Shown here piece by piece: positions 7,538 to 16,600 of a stretch of 24,615 nt of DNA. Under the pieces are notes generated by a model that saw nothing but the letters and a program-made list of their open reading frames with translations, did not search any database and had not been told where the DNA came from. Within the stretch, counting starts at the first letter, position 1. Every line of letters begins with the position of its first letter. Source of the DNA: an uncultured Lachnospiraceae bacterium (lineage in GTDB: Bacteria > Bacillota > Clostridia > Lachnospirales > Lachnospiraceae); contig CAJUQZ010000055.1 of the NCBI GenBank assembly GCA_910588755.1, positions 1-24,615 of the forward strand. The letters run 5' to 3'. A program made the translations under genes and the position numbers.

Positions 7538-8911
7538 TTACAGGTTCTGCCGGATAATCCGTGTAATGATCCCCACAGCCACGCCCCGTTCTTCGTCAAT
7601 GCGGGTAACGGCAAAGCTCACATCATCTTTTTTGCCGGGTGTGCGGTGGTCGTAGCAGGAGTGGGCGACAGCATTGACTCCGTTGCTGAGGCGGATATAG
7701 ACCACTCCCTTATGTACATCTGTCACCTTGCCCGCATACTTACTCTGGATGCGGCATTTCTTCAGGTTGTCATGGCTGGTGCTCTGGGAGACGCTTTTAA
7801 TGTCGGCTTTAATGCTGATGTCCTCCACGTTATCTCCCCTGCGGACATTCAGGACACGCACGAGGATCTGGTCGCCAACGGAGAAACGCTCATGGGCATC
7901 CCCGATCCAGTCCCACGCGAGGTCCCTTGCCATGATGGAACATTCCACGCCAAAAACTTCCACTCTGACCACCTTCTCCGCCACGGCAATGATGCGGGCC
8001 TGCACCACGCGCCCTTCAAAAATGCGGTAGGTGCCGGAGGCATCCGTATCCAGATAGAAGATCTGCCGCTTTTTCAGCATGGCCTCCCTGCGGCTTGCCA
8101 CAACGCTGCGTGTCTTGGAGTCGATCCCGCGCACCATGAAGTCGATCTCGGCGCCGAGCATATTCCCAAGGATCTTATTCTGCCGCAGCATCAGCTCACG
8201 GTATTCCTCACCGGATGGACTGCGCCCCACATTGATCATCATTTCTTTTATGGGAATGACAATGCGGAAACCCTTGTAATCCACAATGGCGATGGTTTTT
8301 CCGTTGTCGGTCTGCTCGATTCCGCCAAGCTGCCCGGTCAGGAGCCTGCGGGTTCTGTAGGCATTATGGATCTCATGCCAGATGGCATCCTCACGGGTCT
8401 CGTCTGTTTCAATCTCACCACGGCTTTCCAATGTCAGTATGGGCGCCGCAGCGGGTTTTGCCCTTGATACGGAACGGGGTACTGCTGCCGGCTGATCTTC
8501 TGCAGGAGCTGCGGGTTCAACTGCGGTATCTTTGGATAATAAGGAAGGGTCGGTGTCAGGAGCCACATCAGTGCCGTTTTCTTCGTTCAGGGGAGCTGTT
8601 TCCGTATCCCCGGAAACCATAACGGCAGGTTCCTCTGTTTCAGTTGCCGGTTCCGTGGTTTCCGCTTTCTTTTTCCTGCCGGAAGCCCGTTTGGGTTTTG
8701 CGGGCGGTTCTTCCCCTGTGGGGGCGGATTCTTCAGGGGATGTTTCAGATGTTTCTCCAGCCATGGGCGCATCCATGCTGCTGAGAAGTTCATTCAGATC
8801 CATGTCCTCCGCAGACGGAGCTGTTTCAGCACCTTCCGCAAGTGCCGTCTCCTGATTGGTGGTGGTCTCCAGAGAGGGGACCTGTTCTAATAATTCTTCA
8901 TTCTTTGTCAT
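7538..8911 (-). CDS. S1-domain (OB-fold) ICE accessory protein
   Basis: The start is the ATG at 8911, with AAGGAG upstream; a longer reading from 8944 has no ribosome binding site. The 457-residue protein has a low-complexity acidic N-terminus of about 150 residues, rich in Glu, Ala, Pro and Thr with a KPKRASGRKKK basic patch, probably disordered. A conserved middle follows, then at least one S1/OB-type RNA-binding repeat at the C-terminus (KYAGKVTDVHKGVVYIRLSNG and following), and a likely second one including FSVGDQILVRVLNV. Such proteins recur at the end of the transfer operon in Clostridia ICEs, with unknown function. It follows the VirD4-like gene by 149 bp and has its own structured leader. 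Confidence 0.7.
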   Translation of the reverse strand: MTKNEELLEQVPSLETTTNQETALAEGAETAPSAEDMDLNELLSSMDAPMAGETSETSPEESAPTGEEPPAKPKRASGRKKKAETTEPATETEEPAVMVSGDTETAPLNEENGTDVAPDTDPSLLSKDTAVEPAAPAEDQPAAVPRSVSRAKPAAAPILTLESRGEIETDETREDAIWHEIHNAYRTRRLLTGQLGGIEQTDNGKTIAIVDYKGFRIVIPIKEMMINVGRSPSGEEYRELMLRQNKILGNMLGAEIDFMVRGIDSKTRSVVASRREAMLKKRQIFYLDTDASGTYRIFEGRVVQARIIAVAEKVVRVEVFGVECSIMARDLAWDWIGDAHERFSVGDQILVRVLNVRRGDNVEDISIKADIKSVSQSTSHDNLKKCRIQSKYAGKVTDVHKGVVYIRLSNGVNAVAHSCYDHRTPGKKDDVSFAVTRIDEERGVAVGIITRIIRQNL

Positions 8912-8925
8912 GTTTTTCTCCTTCT

Positions 8926-8977
8926 GCACACGCCGTTTGTGCAAGGGAAAGTCTGGGCGTGTGCGTACAGACTTCCC
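8926..8977 (-). promoter_or_regulatory. Two overlapping, mutually exclusive hairpins before the S1-domain gene
   Basis: GCACACGCC at 8926-8934 pairs with GGCGTGTGC at 8956-8964. GGGAA-A-GTCTG at 8945-8955 pairs with CAGACTTCCC at 8968-8977, with one bulged A. The two stems share the 8945-8964 interval and cannot form together. On the minus strand the first stem ends exactly at the AGAAGGAG ribosome binding site of the gene starting at 8911. This is the layout of an attenuator or translation switch, but it could also be a protein-binding site. Confidence 0.5.
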
Positions 8978-9060
8978 GAGTGAACAGTATGATAATCTTT
9001 GCCTTGCATTGCCAATATAGCCGCTTTTATTGGTTGCGGCATGAGGGCAGGTTTATAGGT

Positions 9061-11019
9061 TTAGGACATAATGGAATCTTTGTCCGTAGGAATGATGCCT
9101 GCAGGAGCAGCGGTGTCCGCTGGTGGCGCTGTCTGCACAGGCTTTTCCTTTTCTGCCGCAGCAGGGCCTGTCTTTTTGGTTGCTGTAGGTTTGGGTTTCC
9201 GCCCGCCTGTTTTCTTTGCAGATGGTTCAGCAGTTTCCGTATTCCCATCCTGCGGATTGTTTTTTGCCTCATTTTCCGCTTTCCGCCATTCGGGGATATG
9301 GGCGGATGCCTTGCAGGAATGCAGCTTTTCATATTCAGGGTGTCTGGAGTAGTCCAGCTTGTCCACCTTGAGTATCTTTTTGCCGCGGATGATTACCAGC
9401 GCCTTGTCAATGGGCAGCCGCAGCACTTCGTCCGGTGTCAGCACCGGCCGTTTCCCCACGCCGCTGGTCTCCCTGAACTCCGGTGTATAGTTGGAGATCC
9501 GCCATGTGCCTAACTGTTTGGATTTACTGGATACTGCTACGCTGGCAAGCCCTGTTCTGGAGCTGACAAATTCTGCGGTGAGCGGGTCGGTACAGCCTAA
9601 GAAAAGCTGGACATCACAGTTGCCGAGTATTTCCTGCCAGAGATTCTGCGGGTAACGGTTCTGCAGCCCCGCCAGGTTCTGGAACACGCAGGACATGGAG
9701 ATATTCCGGGAGCGGATCACGCTCAGCCGTCTGGACAGGTCGGGGATGGTTCCGCAGGCGGTCAGCTCCTCGCCGAGCACATGGACGGGCACGGGCAGTT
9801 TCCCGCCCTCGCAGTTCTTATCCGCATACCTGACTAACTTGATGAACACAAAGGAAAGGAATAGGGATGCCAGAAAGTCAAAGGTGCTGTCCTGGTCGCT
9901 GGTGACAAGGAAATAGGCACAGGGAGAAGTGCCCGGCAGCTCCAGGTCAATTTCGTTATGGGCGGTGATCTTTTTTATCAGTTCTGCCTGGAATACCTGC
10001 AGGCGGCTGCCAAGCCCGATCACCACGCCGCTGCGCACAGTGTCCGAAGCCTGTTTGAAAAGGCTGTAAGGCGCTTTTGCCGGATGCGTGTTCGGCAGGA
10101 CCGCAAAGAGGCTGTCCAGGGCGCTTTCGGAATTCAGGGTGAGCAGGCGGTACATCTGCCCGATGTTGCGTTTCGCAGGGGGATAGCTTAAATCCACATA
10201 CAGGGTCAGCGCTTTTAACAGGTTCATTTCGCAGGAATCCCAGAAGTGGTCCCCCTTGCCGCTGCTGTTGGTGTTTTTGATAATGACATCAACGAAGAGT
10301 TGCGCCATCAGCTCCTGCCCGTCAATCTCCGCAAGGCAGTTCCATGAGTCGGAATTTTCAGGTTCCACAAGGTTAAATACCTTGACACAGTAACCCTGTC
10401 CGCGCAGATATTCGCTGGTCTTTTCATAAAGCTCGGACTTTGGATCGCAGATGATCAGGGATTCCCTGCGCACAACACCCTGTAAAATGCGGTTCAGGCA
10501 GAAAGAGCGTGTTTTCATGGAGCCGCTGGCACCATAGACGGCGAGGTTGCTGTTGAGCAGGGTCTTCTCAGGAACGCAGACCGCTTTCCCGTCCAGCAGC
10601 CCCAAAACCGTGCCGTGGTGGCAGTGCAGGTCACGGACGGGGACAAGCTCCAGAACCTGCGACAGTTCTTTTTTGTCCATCCAGCCGGATGTGCCGTAGG
10701 TGCCTTTGGCGGAATAGGTAAAATTCCTGTCCGCGTCATATTCCCCGGTGTCGCTGTAGCCCATCCGCATTACCATGATGAGCAGGATGCCAAGCAGCCC
10801 GATGCAGATAAAGATTCCGTAAATGCCATAGGGCGGACTAAACACCGCAGAGAGGCAGGCGGGGAAAGAGGGCGATGCCATAACCGGGGAAGTGCCGTCA
10901 CCGGGATAGCCGCCTCCCTGCTGCCAGAGTACATAGTTGCCGATAAACTGTGCCAGATACCCTCCCGCATACAGGACAGCAAGAAGGGCGGCAGGAACAG
11001 AAACCAGCGTCAGGATCAA
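9061..11019 (-). CDS. VirD4/TraG-family type IV coupling protein
   Basis: This inner-membrane ATPase would link the relaxase-DNA complex to the secretion channel. It has two N-terminal membrane segments (about 1-22 and 60-85), Walker A GASGSMKT near 162-169 and Walker B LIICDPKSEL shortly after. The TraG/TraD-type C-terminal segment includes LSVIRSRNISMSCVFQNLAG. The last 80 residues are a Lys/Pro/Ala-rich tail. The 652 residues begin at a TTG whose first bases overlap the previous stop (TTGA). That TTG is 23 nt from GGAGG, whereas an in-frame ATC lies 8 nt from it and would add KKRKL before the first helix, so the true start may be slightly upstream. The family call is secure. Confidence 0.92.
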   Translation of the reverse strand: MILTLVSVPAALLAVLYAGGYLAQFIGNYVLWQQGGGYPGDGTSPVMASPSFPACLSAVFSPPYGIYGIFICIGLLGILLIMVMRMGYSDTGEYDADRNFTYSAKGTYGTSGWMDKKELSQVLELVPVRDLHCHHGTVLGLLDGKAVCVPEKTLLNSNLAVYGASGSMKTRSFCLNRILQGVVRRESLIICDPKSELYEKTSEYLRGQGYCVKVFNLVEPENSDSWNCLAEIDGQELMAQLFVDVIIKNTNSSGKGDHFWDSCEMNLLKALTLYVDLSYPPAKRNIGQMYRLLTLNSESALDSLFAVLPNTHPAKAPYSLFKQASDTVRSGVVIGLGSRLQVFQAELIKKITAHNEIDLELPGTSPCAYFLVTSDQDSTFDFLASLFLSFVFIKLVRYADKNCEGGKLPVPVHVLGEELTACGTIPDLSRRLSVIRSRNISMSCVFQNLAGLQNRYPQNLWQEILGNCDVQLFLGCTDPLTAEFVSSRTGLASVAVSSKSKQLGTWRISNYTPEFRETSGVGKRPVLTPDEVLRLPIDKALVIIRGKKILKVDKLDYSRHPEYEKLHSCKASAHIPEWRKAENEAKNNPQDGNTETAEPSAKKTGGRKPKPTATKKTGPAAAEKEKPVQTAPPADTAAPAGIIPTDKDSIMS

Positions 11020-12140
11020 TTTTCTTTTTTTGATGGGAAAAACCTCCTTTCAAATTTTTCAAAGCTGATGGTCTGGAGGCGGAGCAGCCCCCCGGCATAT
11101 TGTGCGTAAGCCCCTGCCTGAAAATCAAAACATATCAGGGTTCCGGTCCTCTCCCTGAGCTGCAGCGCCATAAGGAACCGGTTGACCCGCGGGATGTCAG
11201 GCAGGTATCCGAAAAGTACGGGATTGCCTTCCCTGTCGAGGGCATCGTTCTCTATGGAAAAATCGGGCACCCCCGTTTTCAGGTCAAGGGAGAGAATACG
11301 GTCAAGCTCCGCCCTCCGCTTCGTGTCACAAAGTAATTTCAGCATCACCTCCCCATGAAAGTCGTTTGTCAGGTAATAAAAGTGCTCATAGTTCCCGTCC
11401 AGAAGAAAAAAGCACCGGGTATTGCTGTCGGCGCTGGACAGAATCTGGTAAAAGGGTTCCATCCCGCTGCCGAAAAGAAGCCCTGAAACCTTATCATTGG
11501 CGGTCTGGCCGGTGCAGAGCGTCATCTGCAGTAATGCCTGTGCCCGCTGTTCTGCCCGGTAATCCCATTTCGCGGTCTGGGTTCCCTCGTTGTAGATGAG
11601 GAAACTGCCGGCGGGGGAAGTCAGCACCCCTGCCATGCGGGAGCCGCGGATCTTGATGGTTTCCATGCCAAGCTCCTTGACTTCCCTTGAATTATAAAAG
11701 GCGGGCGGGTGCGTGGGCAGCCCCCCGGTTCCTCCGGGGCGGAATAGGTCAGGCTTTTCATCCCGGAACACGGATATGCCGGCATTCATCATCATTATGT
11801 ATATCTCCGCAATCCTGTGGAGCCGGAGCCTGCGGGTAATCTCGCTTTTTAGCATATTGGTGTCGGCATTTCCTGTCAGGTAAAAAGAGAATCGCTCAGG
11901 GTTCTCACGCAGCAGGAAAGCCTTGCCTTTCGTCCCAAGCCGGTAGCCGCGCAGCCTGTCACGGTAGTAGGTTTTTAAGAGCCGTTCCTTTTTTAAGGAC
12001 CAGATCAGGACATCTTTATAGCTGGTACTGCCGGGGATGCGGTGGAGCAGACAGGCGGGCAGTTCACCGCAGATGGCGGTCAGCTCTAACAGCCGGTAGG
12101 CTTGAGTGTCCTTTTGCGGATAGAAAGAATGATCCGCCAC
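11016..12140 (-). CDS. ICE protein with N-terminal winged helix (replication-relaxation-like)
   Basis: I chose the GTG at 12140 because a perfect AAGGAGG lies 8 bp upstream; this gives 374 residues. The longer frame from 12257 covers an intergenic hairpin and has no ribosome binding site. Residues about 10-90 look like a winged-helix domain (YRLLELTAICGELP, then YRLGTKGKAFLL). The rest is a mixed alpha/beta domain ending in a basic FERRFFPSKKEN. The layout is reminiscent of the 'replication-relaxation' family found next to VirD4 genes in Gram-positive mobile elements, but I hold that only tentatively. Its stop overlaps the start of the VirD4-like gene, so the two are translationally coupled and may act together at the DNA-processing step. 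Confidence 0.6.
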   Translation of the reverse strand: MADHSFYPQKDTQAYRLLELTAICGELPACLLHRIPGSTSYKDVLIWSLKKERLLKTYYRDRLRGYRLGTKGKAFLLRENPERFSFYLTGNADTNMLKSEITRRLRLHRIAEIYIMMMNAGISVFRDEKPDLFRPGGTGGLPTHPPAFYNSREVKELGMETIKIRGSRMAGVLTSPAGSFLIYNEGTQTAKWDYRAEQRAQALLQMTLCTGQTANDKVSGLLFGSGMEPFYQILSSADSNTRCFFLLDGNYEHFYYLTNDFHGEVMLKLLCDTKRRAELDRILSLDLKTGVPDFSIENDALDREGNPVLFGYLPDIPRVNRFLMALQLRERTGTLICFDFQAGAYAQYAGGLLRLQTISFEKFERRFFPSKKEN

Positions 12141-12164
12141 AGGTATCACCTCCTTGTGTCGGTT

Positions 12165-12194
12165 TTTACCGAGGCGGCTAAAGACCTCGGTAAA
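12165..12194 (-). promoter_or_regulatory. 10-bp hairpin upstream of the winged-helix gene
   Basis: TTTACCGAGG (12165-12174) pairs perfectly with 12185-12194 around a 10-nt loop. It sits in the 143-bp gap before the GTG at 12140, just upstream of the AAGGAGG site. There is no U-tract, so mRNA processing or stability is more likely than termination. The rest of the gap holds nothing I recognise. Confidence 0.5.
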
Positions 12195-12283
12195 TCCGGC
12201 AGGCAGCCGCATGGGGAAAATGCCGTATCCATGCGCTTTTCCAGCCGGATGTTCCATATCAGGGGAAAAGGGCCTCCAAAACC

Positions 12284-12946
12284 CTAAAAATCTGATATGG
12301 ATTTCAGCCTGTTTTTGCGTTCCGTGAGCCAGTCTGCAAAGCAGTCTTTCCCCATGATATAGATATGGGTGCAGTCCCTGTCTCCAAGCTCGGTGGTGTT
12401 GTAGGCATCACAGAGCAGCCCGCTGTCGTCCACCATGACATGGAGGGCAATGGTATCCAAAAGCTGTTTCTGCTGGAGGTTGTCGTAATCCAGAAGGCAC
12501 CAGTCAGGCAGCTCATGGCTGTATACATGGGAAATACAGACCACACATTCCCGGAAACGCGGGAGGGCAGTATGGGCTGCATATTGTTCCAAAGCGGCAT
12601 GGAGCGGGTCTAAGAGGAACAAGCAGCTCTGTTTCGCTTTCTTTTTGGGCAGCAGGCGTGGGAGTGTGATCTCCACGATGCCGTTTTCATAGAGAATGTC
12701 AATGCCGTGGACTTCCCCCGCCTGCAGCAGGTAGTCTGTCTTGGAAATATCCGTGGTGGTATAGAGGAGGTTCCTGAGCTGGCAGGCAATCTTTTCCGCC
12801 CGCAGGGCCGCCTCGGTAGACATTGTTTCGTAGTTATCCGGATACCGCTGGATGTCAAGGGAATCCATGGCGCAGATGTGGTTATTCAGCCGCATGAGGT
12901 TTTCCCTTACATCCGCGATCCGGCGTGATATTAGTTTTCGGTCCAA
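12284..12946 (-). CDS. DUF6100-like ICE protein
   Basis: This 220-residue soluble protein starts at a TTG (12946) directly after the stop of the preceding gene, with GGAGGG 6 bp upstream, so translation is probably coupled. The N-terminus (MDRKLISRRIADVRENLMRL, later ALRAEKIACQLRNLL) matches my memory of the DUF6100 family, which is found in Lachnospiraceae mobile elements and has no known function. No catalytic motif or membrane segment is visible. It lies between VirB4-like and VirD4-like genes, which argues for a transfer-related role. Confidence 0.65.
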   Translation of the reverse strand: MDRKLISRRIADVRENLMRLNNHICAMDSLDIQRYPDNYETMSTEAALRAEKIACQLRNLLYTTTDISKTDYLLQAGEVHGIDILYENGIVEITLPRLLPKKKAKQSCLFLLDPLHAALEQYAAHTALPRFRECVVCISHVYSHELPDWCLLDYDNLQQKQLLDTIALHVMVDDSGLLCDAYNTTELGDRDCTHIYIMGKDCFADWLTERKNRLKSISDF

Positions 12947-13483
12947 TTACAACCCTCCATTCGATTTCTGATAATAATGTACCTGCCCGTCCTCCTCTGC
13001 CGTGCAGTAGCCGGATATGCAGGGAAAGTCCAGTTCCGCGATCTGCGCAGGTTCGTCTACCACCACAATGCGGCGGCTGTCCTCTGCCCGTGTATGCTGC
13101 AGGATGCTGGCAATCAGTGCCTCCTGCCCCAGGGGAACAGGAATGACCTCATACAGTTCGCCTGCGGCAAAGAAAAGGATGGCGGAGGGGAACTCGCCGC
13201 AGGAGTGGTATTCTGCCCGGTCGAGGAAATCCAGCAGCACCCAGACCGCCTGCAGCAGTCCGGGAGCCGGCGTTAGGCCTTCGTGTCCGGCGGGAAAGCA
13301 GTTTCCCGTGTCCGTGGAAAAAATGCGCCCCTGTTTTGTCAGGTGGGAGAGCAGGTTTTTAATCTTTTCCGTCTTGCCGGGGAAAAAGCGGAGCATCTGT
13401 CCGTCTGTAATGCCCGGATACATGGATATCAGGCGGAGCAGTTCCGCCGCTTCGATTCCATAAATATCTGCCCTTGTCTTCAA
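12947..13483 (-). CDS. DUF5697-like ICE protein
   Basis: The preferred start is the TTG at 13483, 8 bp from AGGAGG, giving 178 residues beginning MKTRADIYGIEAAELLRLI. A GTG at 13492 is part of the Shine-Dalgarno sequence itself and is less likely. The N-terminal half looks like a helix-turn-helix (ITDGQMLRFFPGKTEKIKNLLSHL), followed by QGRIF, as I recall for DUF5697, a family of Clostridia conjugative elements with no known function. It may bind DNA. The gene follows a 182-bp gap full of repeats and hairpins, so it could start its own transcript. Confidence 0.65.
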   Translation of the reverse strand: MKTRADIYGIEAAELLRLISMYPGITDGQMLRFFPGKTEKIKNLLSHLTKQGRIFSTDTGNCFPAGHEGLTPAPGLLQAVWVLLDFLDRAEYHSCGEFPSAILFFAAGELYEVIPVPLGQEALIASILQHTRAEDSRRIVVVDEPAQIAELDFPCISGYCTAEEDGQVHYYQKSNGGL

Positions 13484-13505
13484 TAAAATCACCTCCTTGT
13501 GTTAA

Positions 13506-13575
13506 TGCGTAATCTGTACGCAATCCAAGCGTACTGCATGAAAAAATGCGTATTGTATGCGTAATCCGTGCGCAA
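13506..13575. repeat. Cluster of GCGTA half-sites with an 18-bp direct repeat
   Basis: TGCGTAATCTGTACGCAA (13506-13523) and TGCGTAATCCGTGCGCAA (13558-13575) match at 16 of 18 positions, 52 bp apart. Each is itself an inverted repeat (GCGT facing ACGC or GCGC). Further GCGTA copies lie between them, in AAGCGTACTGC and ATGCGTATTG. This looks like a cluster of protein-binding sites (operator or iteron-like) upstream of the DUF5697-like gene. Confidence 0.6.
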
Positions 13576-13578
13576 AAG

Positions 13579-13636
13579 TGTGAGAAGAATTTCTATGGCG
13601 TCATAAAACGCCGCCCAAGAAATTCTAAATCTCACA
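13579..13636 (-). terminator. Long imperfect hairpin after the VirB4 gene
   Basis: Three nested stems form one structure: TGTGAGA (13579-13585) with 13630-13636, AGAATTTCT (13586-13594) with 13618-13626, and GGCGT (13597-13601) with ACGCC (13608-13612). On the minus strand it is followed by CTTTTGCG, a short U-run. It may be a weak intrinsic terminator or a processing site between the VirB4 gene and the downstream genes. Confidence 0.5.
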
Positions 13637-13637
13637 A

Positions 13638-13668
13638 TGGAAGAATGCCAAAAGCAGGCATTCTTCTA
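13638..13668 (-). terminator. Hairpin overlapping the VirB4 stop codon
   Basis: GAAGAATGCC (13640-13649) pairs with GGCATTCTTC (13657-13666) around a 7-nt loop, and the stem can extend into the TAG stop at 13666-13668. No U-run follows. Together with the longer hairpin just downstream it would protect the 3' end of the VirB4 message or reduce read-through. Confidence 0.5.
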
Positions 13669-16600
13669 TTCGACCGGTTCTTGTTCACGCAGGCGGTTCA
13701 CCAAATTTTTCAGCTCCCGCCTGTCCGTGGTTATCAGGTCTTTCTCCAGAGGACTTGCCTTGAACTCCACCATGATATTGTTGTTGTTCGTACTGATAAG
13801 CCCGCTGCCCCGTTCAAAATGCGTGACTTCCATGACCTCGGCATCAGACAGGTGCAGGGTGTCCTGTACCCGGCCTGCCTCGTCATCCTCAAGGTTTAAG
13901 ATGATCTTGGTCTTGGAATTATTGATAATGCCCTTTCCAAACCGCCCCTCGTCCAGATTGAAAAAGTCGTTTAAGTCCTGGCTGGCGCAGATGGCAGAGC
14001 CGCCATAGCCTCTTATGGTCTTAAAGATCTCCAGGACAAAATCCCCCGCAAGGCGGGTGCCTGTCGCCCCGGCGCCGGATAAAAGCTGCCAGCATTCATC
14101 AATGAATATGGCTTTCTCCTCAGTCCGGTCTTCCTTCGCCCGATCCCAGACAAAATCAAGGGCAACAAACATCCCTACCGTGAGCAGGTCGCCCGTAAGG
14201 GAAGAAATGTCAAGCACGGTATATTTATTCTGAAGGGATACATTGGTCTGCTGGTTAAAGGTGCTTGCGGAGCCGTTTACAAGGCGGTTTAAAATATTTG
14301 CCAGCCGTTTTGTCTGGGAGTCTTTTTTCAGAACCCCGTAGAGGTCGCCAAGGACAGGCATCCTGCGGTACTGCCCTGGAATTTCCGGATCTTCCAGACT
14401 CTGGTTGTCATGGGTGATTCCTTTTTCGTTGTAAGTGCGTATAAGGGCTTCATCAAGGAGCTGCCGTTCCTCATGGGTCATATCCGGGATCAGCAGGCTG
14501 AAAAAGATATGGAGCCGCTGGATTTTGGATGCAAGCTCGGATAACCGGATGCCCGGCCCGTCCAGCAGCTCGTCCACGGTGTGGTCCACATGGCGGATCT
14601 CCATGACGTTGATACAGTGGGGGCTTGCAGGGGAAATCTGTATGAACTCCCCGCCCACATTGGCACAGGCCCGGTGGAACTCATGCCCCTTTAACGGGGC
14701 AATGATAAATATGGGAATCCCTTTCCGGCGCATCCTCAGCGCCATGAGCTGCATGGTGAAGGTTTTCCCCGCGCCGCTGGTGCCTAAGATCGCCATGTTG
14801 GCATTCTTGTAAATGGCGGAATCAAAGATGTCCACGATGATGAGGGAACTGTTATACTTGTTCACGCCAAGCAGGATGCCGTTGTCATCGCACATTTCAT
14901 AGCTGGTAAAGGGATAGCAGCTTGCGGCGCCGCTTGTCAGGAGGTTCCGCCTGCTGCGCTCATAGAGCTTTTTCTCCATGGAAACCAGCGGCAGGGAGGA
15001 CAGGAAAGCCTGTTCTTCCCGGAAATGGCAGGAGGATGCCTGCATATCCTGGGATACAAGCAGTTTCTTCATCTCGTTCACTTTCCATTCAAGGTCTTCC
15101 ACATTTGCGGCGGTAATGGTGACCAGCAGGTTCAGAAAATAAAAGTCCTCATTGTCTGCCAGCCCCTCCTTTAAGAAATACCCGCTGCGGATGGCGCTGT
15201 CTATGTCGTCAAAATCGGTGTTCGTGTCGCTGGTATCCTTGATCCGGGAGCGGTTGATGCGGAGCTGCTGTCCCACTTTCTGTATGATCCGCTCTTTCGG
15301 TTCCCGTGAGAGGAACATATCCATGTCAATGCCGTCCCCTGCGTTTACCAGCAGGCTGAGCCATCCGGCGGGCACCTGCGTTTTATAGCCGTCAGAGGGT
15401 ATCAGCAGGTAATCGTAATAAAGCCCGTCAATGCAGAGGTAGCCGCCGTGGGTGAAGTCAATGCTTGCGGGGGCGATAAATTCATTTGCGGGGATGTGGT
15501 CCGCATCCGCAGTCCTGCCGGCGGCAGCGTACTTTTCCACGATCTCCCTTGCGCGCCGGGGCAGCGGCTTTACGGCGCTTTCATTGCGGCACAGCAGGTT
15601 ATAGAGTATCCCGATGGTATGCTCGTCTTCCTGTTCAGGGATGACAAGCTCATTGCCGCACTGTCTGAGGTAGTTTGCCGCGGTGTGGACTGCGCCCTCC
15701 AGGGCGGTGACAGCTTCGCTTTCCTCGTCCGCGCGTTTGGTATTGCTCCAGGGCTCATACTCAAAAATCAGGAAAAAGCGTCTGGTTACTGCCTCCCTGG
15801 AACTGATCTGCTGCACGAACTGCAGGTAGTCCTCCTGCATGAGCCTGCACTGTCCGTTGGTTTCCTCAGCCATTTCCCGCCGCACGGTCTCCAGATGGCG
15901 GTTGATGTCGGCGCGCCTTGTCAATACCTTAAACTGCAGCTTTACGGGGCTTACCTTCAGGTAGGAGATAAAGGAATAGATGATGCTCCTCTGTTCATTC
16001 CCGCTGCGCAGCAGGAAGTTGATGGGTATGACTTCCACAACTTTCACGAAACGGTGATCCTTCGTGTAAATGATGCCGTTTGCGACCCTGCTGATGGGCA
16101 GGTATTCCGCCACCGGGTTTAAGTATTGGAACGCAGGTTCCGGGGGATGCAGGGGCAGGCGGGATTTTTCCCTTGTGTCTTTCAGGGGAGTGCCCTGCCT
16201 GCCGGATTGCTGCTTTTTCCCCACGGGGCGCAGCTTCTGGCGTATCTCATAGCCCCGTACTTCATCAAATTCCGCCGGGAAATCATCTTTTCTCCGGCGT
16301 GGCTGCTTTGTTTTTTGGGGCTTTGCCGTATGGGTGGTACGGTCTGCGGCCGGTTTCTCGGCGGTCTTTTTGTCCGTTGCGCCCTCTGCGCCAAGGATGC
16401 GGCGGTTTCTCAGGTATTTCACAAAGATCAATAAAAAGGACGAAAGGCTTTCCCCTGAAATGCCGATCAGCGCCACCAGCGCGGCAGGCAGCGCCGTAAG
16501 GCACAGGATGACAATGCGGGCAGTCAGGCCAAGGGGCAGGCATAAAAGGACCGGCAGCCCTATGGCAGATGCCAGGATGCCGGCCTCAATCACATTCCTT

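Noticed and set aside
7505..8467. Long plus-strand open frame opposite the S1-domain gene
   Set aside because: It is antisense to a gene with a good start, ribosome site and recognisable domains. Its translation has no domain logic; GC-rich genes here create many such shadows.
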